Part shown: positions 27,809-39,032 of the stretch, one piece after another
How the letters are laid out: the number at the start of each line of letters is the position of its first letter
How positions within the stretch are numbered: the first letter of the stretch is position 1
NCBI RefSeq assembly: GCF_003265225.1
Contig: NZ_CP022013.1
Span: 1,823,504 to 1,887,503, forward strand
DNA from: Mergibacter septicus
Lineage (GTDB): Bacteria > Pseudomonadota > Gammaproteobacteria > Enterobacterales > Pasteurellaceae
Length of the DNA: 64,000 nt
Reading direction: 5' to 3'
Translations under genes and position numbers: made by a program
The notes under the pieces: generated by a model
What the model was told of the DNA's origin: nothing
Database searches by the model: none
Seen by the model: the letters and a program-made list of their open reading frames with translations, nothing else

Positions 27809-30800
27809 GTGTTTCGTCTTTACTACTCAAATTATTTAGAAACTCAGAAAGAGATATTGTTCCATCTCATTCAACAACAACCATTAAAAGATCCTTTTGC
27901 CAAAGAAGTTATTTTGGTTCAGAGTCAAGGTATGGGGCAATGGTTACAGTTACAGTTTGCACAACAGCAAGGAATAGTTGCCAATCTTGAATTTTTGATG
28001 CCAGCGAGTTTTATTTGGCGATGTTATAGTGGCATTGATCCGTTGGTAAAAGATAATTTTGCATCAGTAGATCAATTTCAAAAAGAATTAATTAGTTGGC
28101 GTTTGATGCGTTTAATTCCGCAACATTTAGAAAAGATCGAGTTTGCGGGATTACGATCTTATTTGGTGGCAGAGAAATCAGAAGCAAATCAAATTCATTT
28201 ACTTGATCAAGAGAAGTTATTTCAATTAGCCAATAAAATTGCCGATCTTTTTGTACAATATTTGGTGTACAGATTGGATTGGATTAGTTTATGGGAAGAG
28301 AGTGAAGAGCAACAGTTAATTCAACAGTTACATCATCAATTAGGTGAGAACAAAAATCCTATCTTTAATCAAAATATTGAGAATGATGTACGTTGGCAAG
28401 CGATTTTATGGCGTAGTTTGGTTGAAGATATTCGACAACAATATTCATATCAAAGCGGTGTTGAACAAACAAGGGTATGGCATCGGGCAAATTTACAACA
28501 ACATTATTTACAACAATTAGTAGATCGGAAAAATGAGGCTTTAATTAAACAAAGTTTACCACAGCGTGTTTTTGTTTTTGGTATTTCCGCATTGCCACAA
28601 ATCTTTTTAGAAACTTTGCGTCAACTAGGTGAATATATTGAGGTTCATCTTTTTTTCAATAGCCCTAGCCCTTATTATTGGGGGGATATTGTTGATCCCC
28701 ATTATTTGAATAAGTTACGGAGTAGTCAATTAAATAGATTTCGCCCTGAACAGTTACACCGTTTAGAACAACAAGAATATGAGATTTCTACATTTAATGA
28801 ACAATTACAAGTTGGGCACCCATTATTATCCGCTTGGGGTAAATTAGGGCGAGATTTCTTATATTTATTAGCAGAGACAGATGTAAATGGCATAGAAGGG
28901 TATGCACCACCAAGTGGTGATACTTTATTAAGCCAACTGAAACGGCAAATTTATAATTTGTCTGCAACGCCACAGGAGCAACAACTCTTTTTTAGTCCAG
29001 CGGATAAGTCAATTAGTTTTCATGCTTGTCATTCGGCAATGCGAGAAGTCGAAGTTTTACACGATCATTTATTACAGTTATTTGAACAAGATCCAACTTT
29101 AACGCCAAGAGATATTATTGTAATGGTGCCAGATATTGATTATTACACGCCTTATATTCAGGCGGTATTTTCACAATATCAGGCTAGGTTGAATGATAAA
29201 CGGGCTATCCCGTATGCCATTTCTGATCGGAAATTAACTGAAAGTGATTTGGTGATTTCTGCATTTTTACAGCTATTTTCCTTAGGAGAAAGTGAATTTA
29301 ATGCTGAAGAAATTTTAGAATTGTTGGATATTGAACCTATCAGAATGAATTTTGGAATTGATGGGCAGGATATTGATAGGCTTCGTAACTGGCTAGATTT
29401 AACAGGGATTCGTTTTGGTTTAGATAAGTTTGAAACTAACCAACCGCCTAATTATAACTCTTGGCAGAATGGTTTAGAGCGAATGCTACTTGGTTATGCG
29501 ATGCGAGAGCAACAAGGTATTTGGCAAGATACACTAGCTTTTGATTTTAGTACAGGCTTGCAGGCTAAGTTAGCTGGTAATTTATATCATTTTATCAGCG
29601 TATTAAAACAATGGCGGCAAGTGCTATTGCAACCACTTACGGCTTTGCAGTGGCAAGATGAAATTTTCACTATGCTGAATCAATTTTTTGTTGAATCAAG
29701 TAAGAATGAGGCGTTAGCTGAGGTTAAATTGTTTATCCGTGAGAATGTATTAGCGGTTTTACAACAAGCGGAACAGACCAATTATCAGCAACCATTATCA
29801 GCGAATGTAATACAACAATTACTTGCGAATAAATTAAATGAACAGGTAAATAATCACCATTTTTTAATGGGAAAAGTCAATTTTTGTACCTTGATGCCAA
29901 TGCGTGCAATTCCCTTTAAAGTAATCTGTTTGTTAGGAATGAATGATGGTGATTTTCCACGTCAGGTTCTACCAAATAGTTTTGATTTGATGCAATACCT
30001 GCCACGTAAAGGTGATCGTTCTCGCCGAGAAGATGATAGTTATCTTTTTCTTGAAGCGTTGTTATCCGCACAAGAACGTTTGTATATTAGTTATATTGGA
30101 CGTTCTATAACAAATAATACAGAAAAAGAACCTGCAGTACCTGTTAGTCGGTTATTAGATTATTTGACAGATAATATTCAGAGTGAGCAGTCAGTAAGAA
30201 CACAATTATTAACAATTTATCCAATGACGGTTTTTAGTCCGAATAATTTTATCCAACCGCATTTTTCCTATGCAAAAGAGTGGTTATTACCACAGCAAAA
30301 AAATCAATTAGCAGATTTTGTTCAACCTATTGCGGAAGAAAATTGTTCACAAGTCGAGATCACTCTCGATCAATTAATCGCATTTGTTTGTTCTCCCATC
30401 AGTTATTTTTTTGAACAAAGATTAGGGGTGTCATTTTATCAACGGGAGCAAGAGTTAGCAGGTAACGAGTATTTTCATCTTGATACATTGGTTAATTATT
30501 GGTTGACAGAAGAATTGCTGGATAATCCTCAGCAATGGCAATATTTTGCCGAGAATGCAGAGCATAAAGGAATGTTACCACGAGGTGGTTTTACCGAGGT
30601 GGCAAAACAGCGGTTATATAGCGAGATTGATCCTTTATTAGTAGCGATACAGCCTTATCGTTCTCAAACTATTTCTAGCGTAGATGTTAACTTAATTTTT
30701 GATAATCTGGATTCATATGTTCAGTTAAGTGGTCGTTTAACTTCACTTTTTAATCATAAGCAAGTTTATTGGCGAGCAGGGAAAATAAGAGAACGAGATC

Positions 30801-31225
30801 AATTAAGTTGTTGGATTAAGTATCTTGTTTATATTTGTCAAAATGCGGTAACGGCAACAAATATCGCAATACCCACCCCACTTTTTATTGGTAGAGAGAA
30901 AGATAAAGTCGTTTATTTTGAATTTAAGGCGATTGAACCAAAGCAAGCAAAAGAGCAACTCGAGATTTATTTGCACGCTTATTTGCAAGCACAAAAACAG
31001 CTACCATTAATTCCAACCTATGAGTTGGCTCATTATCATAAGTTAGTAGAAAAAGAATCTAGTAGTGATTATGAGTGGTCAAGCTATCTTTCTACTCAAA
31101 CTGAAGATCATCGTAGTGGTATTTATTGGCAACGCACTTTACAGCAAACTCAACAACCCGATACGGAATATTTTAAACAACTTTTTACCAGTTGGTTTGC
31201 TTTAATGCTAGATAAGAAAAAATAA
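27809..31225 (+). CDS. recC: Exodeoxyribonuclease V gamma subunit RecC
   Basis: RecC holds the RecBCD complex together, splits the duplex and recognises Chi. The 1138-residue length and MFRLYYSNYLETQKEIL opening match the family, as do RVFVFGISALPQIFLETL, SFHACHSAMREVEVLHD and VICLLGMNDGDFPR. The start is GTG with AGGAG eight bases upstream. It lies directly after comNOPQ, as in Haemophilus and E. coli, but recB and recD are not adjacent; dapA follows in convergent orientation. Confidence 0.96.
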   Translation: MFRLYYSNYLETQKEILFHLIQQQPLKDPFAKEVILVQSQGMGQWLQLQFAQQQGIVANLEFLMPASFIWRCYSGIDPLVKDNFASVDQFQKELISWRLMRLIPQHLEKIEFAGLRSYLVAEKSEANQIHLLDQEKLFQLANKIADLFVQYLVYRLDWISLWEESEEQQLIQQLHHQLGENKNPIFNQNIENDVRWQAILWRSLVEDIRQQYSYQSGVEQTRVWHRANLQQHYLQQLVDRKNEALIKQSLPQRVFVFGISALPQIFLETLRQLGEYIEVHLFFNSPSPYYWGDIVDPHYLNKLRSSQLNRFRPEQLHRLEQQEYEISTFNEQLQVGHPLLSAWGKLGRDFLYLLAETDVNGIEGYAPPSGDTLLSQLKRQIYNLSATPQEQQLFFSPADKSISFHACHSAMREVEVLHDHLLQLFEQDPTLTPRDIIVMVPDIDYYTPYIQAVFSQYQARLNDKRAIPYAISDRKLTESDLVISAFLQLFSLGESEFNAEEILELLDIEPIRMNFGIDGQDIDRLRNWLDLTGIRFGLDKFETNQPPNYNSWQNGLERMLLGYAMREQQGIWQDTLAFDFSTGLQAKLAGNLYHFISVLKQWRQVLLQPLTALQWQDEIFTMLNQFFVESSKNEALAEVKLFIRENVLAVLQQAEQTNYQQPLSANVIQQLLANKLNEQVNNHHFLMGKVNFCTLMPMRAIPFKVICLLGMNDGDFPRQVLPNSFDLMQYLPRKGDRSRREDDSYLFLEALLSAQERLYISYIGRSITNNTEKEPAVPVSRLLDYLTDNIQSEQSVRTQLLTIYPMTVFSPNNFIQPHFSYAKEWLLPQQKNQLADFVQPIAEENCSQVEITLDQLIAFVCSPISYFFEQRLGVSFYQREQELAGNEYFHLDTLVNYWLTEELLDNPQQWQYFAENAEHKGMLPRGGFTEVAKQRLYSEIDPLLVAIQPYRSQTISSVDVNLIFDNLDSYVQLSGRLTSLFNHKQVYWRAGKIRERDQLSCWIKYLVYICQNAVTATNIAIPTPLFIGREKDKVVYFEFKAIEPKQAKEQLEIYLHAYLQAQKQLPLIPTYELAHYHKLVEKESSSDYEWSSYLSTQTEDHRSGIYWQRTLQQTQQPDTEYFKQLFTSWFALMLDKKK

Positions 31226-31231
31226 AAATAA

Positions 31232-31251
31232 GCCCTGATAAAAATCAGGGC
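31232..31251 (-). terminator. Terminator between recC and dapA
   Basis: Stem GCCCTGA (31232-31238) with TCAGGGC (31245-31251). On the minus strand it is followed by TTATTTTTATTTTTT, so it fits dapA termination; it may also stop recC. Confidence 0.75.
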
Positions 31252-31271
31252 GATGGTAGAAATAACATCAT

Positions 31272-32168
31272 TTAGAGGAGTTTTGCCGCTACTAAGGCGT
31301 TTTCAACAATGGCTTGAGCAGATTCACTTAACAGTGTCAGTGGTAGGCGTAGAGTAGGTTCATCAATTAAACCTAAACGGTAGCACGCCCATTTTACTGG
31401 AATAGGGTTTGATTCAACAAAAAGATGGCGATGTAAAGTCATTAGACGTTGGTTAATCTGTTCTGCTTTGGCAAAATCACCAGCTAATGCGGCGTGGCAC
31501 ATTTCTGCCATATCGCTAGCGGCAATATTATTTGTGACTGAAATTACCCCTTCCCCTCCAGCTTTAATGGCATCTAAAGCTGTTGCATCATCACCACTTA
31601 ATACAATGAAATCTTTTCCTGCGAGTGCTTTAATTTTTTGTACACGGCTAACATCACCAGTCGCTTCTTTAATGCCGACAATATTGTCAATTTGCGCTAA
31701 ACGTCCGATTGTTTCAGGGAGAAGATCACTGCCAGTTCGACCGGGTACGTTATATAAAATTTGTGGAATGGTTGTACATTCAGCGATTGCTTTAAAATGT
31801 TGGTACATACCTTCTTGGGTAGGTTTGTTGTAGTAAGGTACAACACTGAGGCAACCTGCAACGCCACTATTATTAAGCAATTTCGTCATTGTTATGGCTT
31901 CACTAGTCGCATTTGCCCCCGTACCTGCAATAACAGGAATACGCCCATCAGCAAATTCTACGGTTTTCAAAATAGTTTTAATATTTTCTTCAATACTTAA
32001 TGTTGCTGATTCCCCAGTAGTACCGACTGAAACAATCGCATCTGTGCCATTTTCGATATGATAATTAACTAATTTTTTAAGTTGCCCAAAATTGACTTCT
32101 CCTGATTTATCAAATGGTGTCACTAATGCAACGATACTTCCAGAAAATAGGGGTTTTTGGTCTGCCAT
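31272..32168 (-). CDS. dapA: 4-hydroxy-tetrahydrodipicolinate synthase
   Basis: DapA condenses pyruvate with aspartate semialdehyde in lysine and diaminopimelate synthesis. The 298-residue TIM-barrel protein shows [17 protein letters not shown] (catalytic Tyr) and the Schiff-base Lys in [10 protein letters not shown]. It is divergent from bcp, as these genes neighbour each other in E. coli. No lysine riboswitch was recognised in the 209-base upstream interval. Confidence 0.97.
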   Translation of the reverse strand: MADQKPLFSGSIVALVTPFDKSGEVNFGQLKKLVNYHIENGTDAIVSVGTTGESATLSIEENIKTILKTVEFADGRIPVIAGTGANATSEAITMTKLLNNSGVAGCLSVVPYYNKPTQEGMYQHFKAIAECTTIPQILYNVPGRTGSDLLPETIGRLAQIDNIVGIKEATGDVSRVQKIKALAGKDFIVLSGDDATALDAIKAGGEGVISVTNNIAASDMAEMCHAALAGDFAKAEQINQRLMTLHRHLFVESNPIPVKWACYRLGLIDEPTLRLPLTLLSESAQAIVENALVAAKLL

Positions 32169-32377
32169 AAATACTCCTGTTTTAATGTGTTATTTTTACA
32201 GTTTGCTATTCGACATCTTATCCAAAATAAGAAGGTTGTGGACTAGGATTGCCAAAAATCCCTGATATTGCAAGCGTTTTTTATACTTTCTTTCGATTAA
32301 AATTGGTTTAAAATTATTTTATTAATTGAAATAACTCAATTAGAATGACGGTGGTTGAGAAATAGGAGGAAAAAATT

Positions 32378-32851
32378 ATGCAAAGATTAACAGTTGGTGA
32401 TCTTGCACCAGATTTTACTTTATTAGATCAAGATCAAACCCCAGTACACTTAAAAGATATCTTACAACAAGGTAAAAAAGTGCTGGTCTATTTTTATCCT
32501 AAAGCATTAACGCCGGGTTGTACTGTACAGGCTTGTGCGATTCGAGATTATAAAGCAGAATTTGATCAGCGAGGTGTGGTGGTTTTAGGAATTAGCCCTG
32601 ATTTACCTTCAAAATTAAGTAGTTTTACTGAGAAGAAAACACTTAATTTTACGTTACTTTCAGATCCAGACCATCAAGTCGCCGAGGCTTTTGGTGTTTG
32701 GGGAGAAAAGAAATTTATGGGGAAAACTTATGATGGTATTCATCGTGTTAGTTTTCTGATTAATGCTAATGGTGAGGTTGAACAGGTATTTGAAAAATTT
32801 AAAACGAAGGATCACCATCAGCTTGTATTAGATTTTTTAACTAGACAATAA
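32378..32851 (+). CDS. bcp: Thioredoxin-dependent peroxiredoxin Bcp
   Basis: A 157-residue atypical 2-Cys or 1-Cys peroxiredoxin that reduces hydrogen peroxide and organic peroxides with thioredoxin. The peroxidatic Cys lies in TPGCTVQAC; the second Cys five residues later is the resolving Cys of the E. coli enzyme. GISPD and FGVWGEKKFMGK are typical. An AGGAGG site precedes the start. Confidence 0.96.
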   Translation: MQRLTVGDLAPDFTLLDQDQTPVHLKDILQQGKKVLVYFYPKALTPGCTVQACAIRDYKAEFDQRGVVVLGISPDLPSKLSSFTEKKTLNFTLLSDPDHQVAEAFGVWGEKKFMGKTYDGIHRVSFLINANGEVEQVFEKFKTKDHHQLVLDFLTRQ

Positions 32852-32880
32852 TCTAGGTTTAATTAAAAAATAAAAAGTTA

Positions 32881-32907
32881 AAGGCTACATTTGTAAAATG
32901 TAGCCTT
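32881..32907. terminator. Bidirectional terminator between bcp and rne
   Basis: Perfect 11-bp stem AAGGCTACATT (32881-32891) with AATGTAGCCTT (32897-32907), between convergent genes. T-rich sequence follows on the minus strand, less on the plus strand. A run of eight G residues (32914-32921) lies next to it. Confidence 0.75.
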
Positions 32908-32934
32908 TATTATGGGGGGGGTTAATCTGGATTT

Positions 32935-35900
32935 TTACTCTATATTTTCAGTTTTAACTCTTGCTTGCGTTGGTTCAACATAAATATGTTCAACTGCGGC
33001 GTGATGCCCTGCTTTTCGGCGACCACGGAAGCTAAAACGAGATCCTTTCCATTCTGTTATGTCAATCTCAGTTGGCAGGTATTGCATACTTGGTGCAACA
33101 GTTGCTTTTGCTTTGGTATGTTGTACCGATGAAATAGTCCCTACTCGCCCCTTAAATAGAAAGGTAGATTGATATTGTTTTACATCAACAGTTAAAGTAC
33201 CCATTTCAGAAAGTGTAGGAGCAGCAGTAGCTTCTGAAGTTACTCGAGTCATTTTTTGAGGTTCTGACGTTATTGTTTTTTCTTCAACAGGTTGAACTGG
33301 TGAAGGGATAATTTCCGCTGTATTTTCTAACGTATCATTCTTAGTTTCGAGATTAGGTTGGATTTCTACAACGGTTGCTTGTTGTTCCTCAGTAATGGCA
33401 TCTGCTACAATCGCAGGTGTCGAAACTGTTATTACCTCTCCTTGTTCAGAAGGAAAATGAGGTTGTTCAGGCTTTCCTTCCTTCCCATTTGCAATCATAG
33501 TTAAAACATCAATCAAAGGTTTGACTGGTTTTTGTTCTTCCACAATAGCAGTTGCTGGTAATATCGTATTGGTTTCTACCGATTGCTGTTGGAGCATTTC
33601 ATCAACTGACACAAAGTTTGCTTCTTTGATTGGCTGAGGTTTTGCCAGTGAAATATGAATTTTTCCACTTGCCAATTCTGGTGACGCAACCGCCATAAAG
33701 AGTGGCATTGGTGATACTTTCAGTTCATCATTATGCTGATGACGGCGACGTTGTTTACCCATCCGTAAATGACGAGGTGAACGGCGTTGACGTCCTTCTT
33801 TATGATGGCGTTCAGAGGTGTTTGTTTCAGTTGTTACTGTTTCAGTTGAATTGTCAATAACGACTGGTAACTCAATTATCTCCTCTGTTGGTTTATTTTG
33901 TTGTGAAACAAGCGTTTTTTCTTCGAAAATTGCTGTTTTACTTACTGGTTCAGGTGTAGAAACAACTTTTTCTGATGGTGTCGTTGTTTCGGTGATAACC
34001 GTTTCAGTTTGATTCTGTTCAGTTATTGCTGTTTCTACTTCTTGAGTTAAACGAACTTTTTTACGAAGATCTCTGCGTTGACGTCTAGGCGTAACGTTTT
34101 GTTCTTTCGTCTGTTCTTGTAATTCTGTTATCGGTAAGTCTTTTACTTTATCGGCTTCGGTATTTGCTTTCCGATTGCTACGATTATTGCGTTTGTTTGA
34201 CTCTTTTTCACTTTGAGTTTTATTCTCACGTTTTTCATTACGTGCTTGTCGGTTTTGACGAGTTTCTTTTTCACGCTCACGGCGGTTTGAATTGCGACGA
34301 CGGCGTTGATTGCGTCCCTTACTTTCTTTTTCTTCGGTTGTATCACCTGAAAAGAGTTTTTTGATAAAATTAATCAAACGAGAAAATAAGGAGATTTTCT
34401 CTTTTTCTTTACGTTCAATCACTGGTGCAGGTGAAGGGATATTGATTTCAACTGCAGCGGTATCGGTAGAATTTGCGGTAGGAATCTCAATTTTACGACT
34501 TACTAAAGCATCTTCCGACATACAGTAATCGTCTTGTTCTTCGTGTAATTTTGCCAAGTTATAACTTAATGTATTGGTGGTTTCTCCATTCCGTAAACGG
34601 AATACAGAGAAATGCGGTGTTTCCATATGTTCGTTTGGAACAACAAGAATATCAACGTTATGGCGTTTCTCAATATCTGCGATTGTTTTACGTTTTTCGT
34701 TTAAGAGATAGGTGGCAATTTTTACTGGTACGATAGTATGAACTTGTTTAGTGTGTTCTTTTAATGCTTCTTCTTCTAATAAACGCAAAATGGATAAAGA
34801 GAGTGATTCATTATCTCTCACTTTACCCGTACCTTGACAACGTGGGCAAATATGATGGCTTGATTCATTTAATGACGGGCTTAAACGTTGGCGAGACATT
34901 TCTAGTAAGCCTAAGCGAGAAATTCGACTAATTTGAATTCTAGCTCGATCTTGTCTTACCGCATCACGTAAGCGATTTTCGACTTCACGTTGATGGCGAA
35001 TAGGTGTCATATCAATAAAATCAATAACAATTAACCCGCCTAAATCACGCAAACGTAATTGGCGAGCTATTTCATCGGCAGCTTCTAGATTAGTATTTAA
35101 TGCGGTTTCTTCAATATCGCCACCACGAGTAGAACGAGATGAGTTAATATCAATTGCGGTTAATGCTTCGGTGACATCAATAACAATTGAACCTCCAGAA
35201 GGTAAACGGACTTCACGTTGGAAAGCGGATTCAATTTGTGATTCAATTTGAAAATGGCTAAAGAGTGGGACTTCACCTTGGTAAAGTTTAATTCGATTTG
35301 TAAAATCAGGACGCACCAGCTTGATATGTGCTTTGGCTTTTTCGTAAATTTTAGGGCTATCAATCAGAATTTCACCAATATCTCGTCTCAAATAGTCTCG
35401 AATTGCACGAACAATAACATCACTTTCTTGATGAATGAGGAATGGTGCAGGGCGAGATTGTGAGGCTTGTTTAATCGCTTCCCAGTGGTGTAGTAGAATA
35501 TGTAAGTCCCATTGTAATTCTTCAGGCGATTTTCCTACACCTGCAGTGCGGATAATTAAGCCAACGCCATCAGGAATATCTAACGAACTTAAAGCCTCTT
35601 TTAATTCTTGCCGTTCTTCCCCTTCAATACGGCGAGAAATACCACCCGCTTTAGGGTTGTTTGGCATTAAAACTAGATAACTACCAGCTAGAGAAACAAA
35701 AGTGGTTAATGCTGCACCTTTATTGCCACGTTCTTCTTTATTAACTTGAACAATAACTTCTTGACCTTCCTTGATAATATCTTTGATATTAGGACGTCCA
35801 TCGAAAACATAATCTGCAGGGAAGTATTCTCGTGCAATTTCTTTTAATGGTAGGAAACCGTGGCGTTCTGCGCCATAGTCAACAAATGCGGCTTCAAGGC

Positions 35901-36054
35901 TTGGTTCAACTCGGGTGATTATCCCTTTATAAATATTGGCTTTTTTTTGTTCGTGCCCCGGACTTTCAATGTCCAAGTCAAACAGTCGTTGCCCATCAAC
36001 TAGGGCGACTCGCAACTCCTCTTTTTGAGTTGCATTAATTAACATTCTTTTCAT
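32935..36054 (-). CDS. rne: Ribonuclease E
   Basis: RNase E is the essential endonuclease of mRNA decay and rRNA/tRNA processing and the scaffold of the degradosome. The catalytic half has the S1 domain, the two metal-binding Asp segments ([13 protein letters not shown] and IVIDFIDM) and the Zn-link CPRCQGTG. The C-terminal half keeps recognisable microdomains: an amphipathic membrane anchor ([15 protein letters not shown], about residues 552-567), long Arg-rich stretches, and an enolase-binding-like block ([19 protein letters not shown], about 781-800). Length is 1039 (E. coli 1061). It has a long upstream region, as expected for an autoregulated 5' leader. Confidence 0.96.
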   Translation of the reverse strand: MKRMLINATQKEELRVALVDGQRLFDLDIESPGHEQKKANIYKGIITRVEPSLEAAFVDYGAERHGFLPLKEIAREYFPADYVFDGRPNIKDIIKEGQEVIVQVNKEERGNKGAALTTFVSLAGSYLVLMPNNPKAGGISRRIEGEERQELKEALSSLDIPDGVGLIIRTAGVGKSPEELQWDLHILLHHWEAIKQASQSRPAPFLIHQESDVIVRAIRDYLRRDIGEILIDSPKIYEKAKAHIKLVRPDFTNRIKLYQGEVPLFSHFQIESQIESAFQREVRLPSGGSIVIDVTEALTAIDINSSRSTRGGDIEETALNTNLEAADEIARQLRLRDLGGLIVIDFIDMTPIRHQREVENRLRDAVRQDRARIQISRISRLGLLEMSRQRLSPSLNESSHHICPRCQGTGKVRDNESLSLSILRLLEEEALKEHTKQVHTIVPVKIATYLLNEKRKTIADIEKRHNVDILVVPNEHMETPHFSVFRLRNGETTNTLSYNLAKLHEEQDDYCMSEDALVSRKIEIPTANSTDTAAVEINIPSPAPVIERKEKEKISLFSRLINFIKKLFSGDTTEEKESKGRNQRRRRNSNRREREKETRQNRQARNEKRENKTQSEKESNKRNNRSNRKANTEADKVKDLPITELQEQTKEQNVTPRRQRRDLRKKVRLTQEVETAITEQNQTETVITETTTPSEKVVSTPEPVSKTAIFEEKTLVSQQNKPTEEIIELPVVIDNSTETVTTETNTSERHHKEGRQRRSPRHLRMGKQRRRHQHNDELKVSPMPLFMAVASPELASGKIHISLAKPQPIKEANFVSVDEMLQQQSVETNTILPATAIVEEQKPVKPLIDVLTMIANGKEGKPEQPHFPSEQGEVITVSTPAIVADAITEEQQATVVEIQPNLETKNDTLENTAEIIPSPVQPVEEKTITSEPQKMTRVTSEATAAPTLSEMGTLTVDVKQYQSTFLFKGRVGTISSVQHTKAKATVAPSMQYLPTEIDITEWKGSRFSFRGRRKAGHHAAVEHIYVEPTQARVKTENIE

Positions 36055-36613
36055 CGTATTTTTCTCAATTTCTCCAAATAAGCCTGATACTAAACCGCAC
36101 TTGTTGTATTAATGTTAGCTTCACAACTATCAAAGTGTCGAGTGCATAGAAAAAGTGATTAAAACAACGGAATATTACGCAATCTGTTTTAATTGAGCAG
36201 AATATTTTTCATCTGAATTCTATTGGTTGAGTATCAATCAAAAACTATTATTTTTGTATTACGTCTCAATGTCTTATGCCTTAAGCTGCATTAAGTTTTG
36301 TGAAAAATAATAGCCCATAATAATTTTTTATCGCTTTGAATTTTCGCTCGTTTTCTAGTCAGAATTTAAAGGATAAAAATTCGTGCTATTATTCCATTTT
36401 CTCACGTATTTTGGCAAGGTAACTTTGAATGAAAACAGTAATTATTTTGTTGAATATATTTAAGAGTGGATTTTACCTAACTTTTTCTTATAAATCTTAA
36501 TGTTATACCTATCAATCTTGTTATTTTAAGATGGAAAGTTTTATCTTCCCTTAACTCCTGAAAAAACGGTACAATCTCTTTTTCATTTTTTAATTTAATC
36601 ACGAATAAAACGA
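36055..36613. other. Long divergent intergenic region, rne leader and rluC promoter region
   Basis: These 559 bases separate the divergent rne and rluC and contain no convincing gene. On the minus strand they should hold the rne promoter and 5' untranslated region; in E. coli a 361-nt leader mediates RNase E autoregulation. I did not resolve its folding by eye. The only exact Haemophilus-type uptake nine-mer I noticed (reverse of AAGTGCGGT) is at 36094-36102. A GTACAAT element at about 36568 may be the rluC -10. Confidence 0.5.
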
Positions 36614-37573
36614 ATGAACGATAAACAAACAGCCCAACATAGTGTCCAATTTATTACCATTGATGATGATCAAGCAGGTCAGCGGATTGATAATTTTTTA
36701 TTGGCAAAATTGAAAGGTGTGCCGAAAAGTATGATCTATCGTATTGTACGCAAAGGCGAAGTGAGAGTGAATAAAGGGCGGATTAAACCAGAATATAAAT
36801 TACAAGCAGGGGATACAGTTCGAGTACCACCGATTAGAACAAGTGAAACTAATCAACCTATCATTTCACAAAAATTAAATAGGGTCGCTGAATTAGAACA
36901 GCAGATTATTTATGAAGATGATTGTCTATTAGTGTTAAATAAACCTTCTGGTATGGCAGTACATGGAGGCAGTGGTGTAGATTTTGGGGTTATCGAAGCT
37001 TTGCGTGCATTGCGTCCACAGGCACGTTTTTTAGAGTTAGTGCATCGTCTCGATCGAGATACATCAGGGATTTTATTAGTTGCTAAAAAACGTTCGGCTT
37101 TACGTCATTTGCACGAGCAGTTACGTCTTAAAACAGTACAAAAAGATTATTTAGCTTTAGTAAGGGGACAATGGCAATCGCATTGTAAAGTTGTGCGAGC
37201 ACCATTATTGAAAAATGAATTATCTAGCGGAGAACGTATTGTTAAAGTTAGTGATCAGGGTAAACCTGCTGAAACACGTTTTAAAATAGAAGAACGTTAT
37301 TTGCAAGCGACTTTAGTAAAAGCTTCGCCAATTACAGGACGAACGCATCAAATCCGAGTACATTGCCAAACCACAGGTCACCCAATAGCTTTTGATTCGA
37401 AATATGGTGAAAAAAATTTTGATCAACAATTGGCAATGACAGGTTTAAACCGTTTATTTTTACATGCAGTTGCAATTCGCTTAACGCATCCAAAAAGTGG
37501 CGAAACATTACAGTTTTATGCTCCTTTAGATCAACAATTAAAAGGTGTTTTGCAACAATTACGCCAGCAATAA
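36614..37573 (+). CDS. rluC: 23S rRNA pseudouridine(955/2504/2580) synthase RluC
   Basis: RluC isomerises three uridines of 23S rRNA. The 319-residue protein has an N-terminal S4 RNA-binding domain (about residues 18-80: QRIDNFLLAKLKGVPKSMIYR...VRVNKGRIKP) and the RluA-type catalytic domain with HRLDRDTSG (catalytic Asp) and GRTHQIRVH. It is divergent from rne as in E. coli, which supports RluC over RluA/RluD. Confidence 0.95.
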   Translation: MNDKQTAQHSVQFITIDDDQAGQRIDNFLLAKLKGVPKSMIYRIVRKGEVRVNKGRIKPEYKLQAGDTVRVPPIRTSETNQPIISQKLNRVAELEQQIIYEDDCLLVLNKPSGMAVHGGSGVDFGVIEALRALRPQARFLELVHRLDRDTSGILLVAKKRSALRHLHEQLRLKTVQKDYLALVRGQWQSHCKVVRAPLLKNELSSGERIVKVSDQGKPAETRFKIEERYLQATLVKASPITGRTHQIRVHCQTTGHPIAFDSKYGEKNFDQQLAMTGLNRLFLHAVAIRLTHPKSGETLQFYAPLDQQLKGVLQQLRQQ

Positions 37574-37662
37574 GCACGAAGTTAAAGAGCTTTGTTGGAT
37601 TAAAAAATACCTAGTTCGGCTGTAAAGTTTGCTTAGAATTCATTGCAATTAACAACAAAAAC

Positions 37663-37690
37663 TTGTCAAAAATAAATAATCAGGTATTAT
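37663..37690 (+). promoter_or_regulatory. Candidate metK promoter
   Basis: TTGTCA (37663-37668) and TATTAT (37685-37690) with a 16-base spacer lie about 65 bases before metK. Good agreement with sigma70 hexamers. Confidence 0.6.
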
Positions 37691-37714
37691 AGCCGTCTAG
37701 ATGGATATATGAAT
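37691..37714 (+). promoter_or_regulatory. Possible MetJ operator at metK
   Basis: Directly after the -10 lie three consecutive 8-mers, AGCCGTCT, AGATGGAT, ATATGAAT, matching the met box AGACGTCT at 7, 5 and 4 of 8 positions. MetJ binds tandem 8-bp boxes with SAM as corepressor, and an operator over the transcription start would repress metK. Only the first box is strong. Confidence 0.45.
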
Positions 37715-37754
37715 TATTTTACTATTTAAAATTAATAGAATTAAGGAACAGATA

Positions 37755-38903
37755 ATGTCAATTTACCTTTTTACCTCTGAATCAGTCTCTGAAGGACATC
37801 CCGATAAAATTGCTGATCAAATTTCAGATGCAGTACTTGATGAAATCTTAAAGCAAGATCCGAAAGCACGAGTTGCTTGTGAAACCTATGTAAAAACAGG
37901 AATGGCATTGATTGGTGGTGAAATTACCACGTCTGCTTGGGTTGATATTGAAAATTTAGCACGTCAGGTAATTTGTGATATTGGTTATACCAGTTCAGAT
38001 ATGGGATTTGATGGGAATTCTTGTGCGGTGTTAAATGCGATTGGTAAACAGTCTTCAGATATTAATCAAGGGGTTGATCGAGAAAATCCATTAGATCAAG
38101 GTGCGGGTGACCAAGGGATTATGTTTGGTTATGCAACCAATGAAACAGAGGTATTAATGCCTGCTGCAATAACATATTCTCATCGTTTAATGGAGCGTCA
38201 AGCAGAAGTGCGTAAAAAAGGTATTTTACCTTGGTTACGCCCAGATGCGAAAAGTCAGCTAACTTTTGCTTATGAAAATGGCAAAATTAAAGGGATTGAT
38301 GCAGTCGTTCTTTCCACACAGCATTGTGATAGTGTCTCTCAAGCTGATCTACATGAAGGGGTAATGGAAGAAATCATTAAACCTATTTTACCAAGCCAGT
38401 GGTTAAACCAAGATACTAAGTATTTTATTAACCCAACAGGACGTTTTGTTATCGGTGGTCCAATGGGAGATTGTGGTTTAACAGGACGTAAAATTATCGT
38501 TGATACCTACGGTGGTGCAGCTCGTCATGGTGGTGGTGCGTTTTCAGGAAAAGATCCATCAAAAGTTGATCGTTCTGCTGCTTATGCGGCACGTTATGTT
38601 GCTAAAAATATTGTTGCTGCAGGCTTAGCAGATCGTTGTGAAATTCAACTTTCTTATGCTATTGGTGTTGCAGAGCCAACTTCAGTGATGATTGAAACCT
38701 TTGGTACAGGCAAAGTATCAAACGATACTTTAGTGAAATTAGTACGTCAACATTTTGACTTACGTCCTTATGGATTGATCAAAATGCTTGATTTAATTAG
38801 ACCAATTTACCGTCAAACTGCTGCTTATGGTCATTTTGGGCGTGAACAATTCCCATGGGAAAAAACAGATAAAGCAGAAGAACTGAAAGCGGCAATTAAA
38901 TAA
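37755..38903 (+). CDS. metK: S-adenosylmethionine synthetase
   Basis: MetK makes SAM from methionine and ATP. The 382-residue product has the signature segments [27 protein letters not shown], the P-loop-like [17 protein letters not shown] and the C-terminal domain. An AGGAACAG ribosome-binding site precedes the ATG. It is the methyl-donor source for TrmB and Mod methyltransferases in this window. Monocistronic, with a terminator shared with the convergent birA. Confidence 0.98.
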   Translation: MSIYLFTSESVSEGHPDKIADQISDAVLDEILKQDPKARVACETYVKTGMALIGGEITTSAWVDIENLARQVICDIGYTSSDMGFDGNSCAVLNAIGKQSSDINQGVDRENPLDQGAGDQGIMFGYATNETEVLMPAAITYSHRLMERQAEVRKKGILPWLRPDAKSQLTFAYENGKIKGIDAVVLSTQHCDSVSQADLHEGVMEEIIKPILPSQWLNQDTKYFINPTGRFVIGGPMGDCGLTGRKIIVDTYGGAARHGGGAFSGKDPSKVDRSAAYAARYVAKNIVAAGLADRCEIQLSYAIGVAEPTSVMIETFGTGKVSNDTLVKLVRQHFDLRPYGLIKMLDLIRPIYRQTAAYGHFGREQFPWEKTDKAEELKAAIK

Positions 38904-38922
38904 TTTTCGATAAATGGATTAT

Positions 38923-38957
38923 AAAAAACGCTCCTTGAAATAAGGTAGCGTTTTTTT
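38923..38957. terminator. Terminator between metK and birA
   Basis: Stem AACGCT-CCTT with AAGG-AGCGTT (one bulged base), flanked by an A run and a T7 run, so it can act in both directions between the convergent genes. Confidence 0.75.
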
Positions 38958-39032
38958 GTTTTCTTGAAAGATAAGATTTTGACCTAAACAATACTTATTT
39001 CTGTTTTATAGTATATTCCATTTGTGCTCTTT

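Noticed and set aside
31468..31833. A 121-codon open frame opposite dapA
   Set aside because: Antisense shadow of dapA without independent support.
32169..32377. Lysine riboswitch upstream of dapA
   Set aside because: The 209-base interval is short, shared with bcp, and shows no recognisable lysine-element core.
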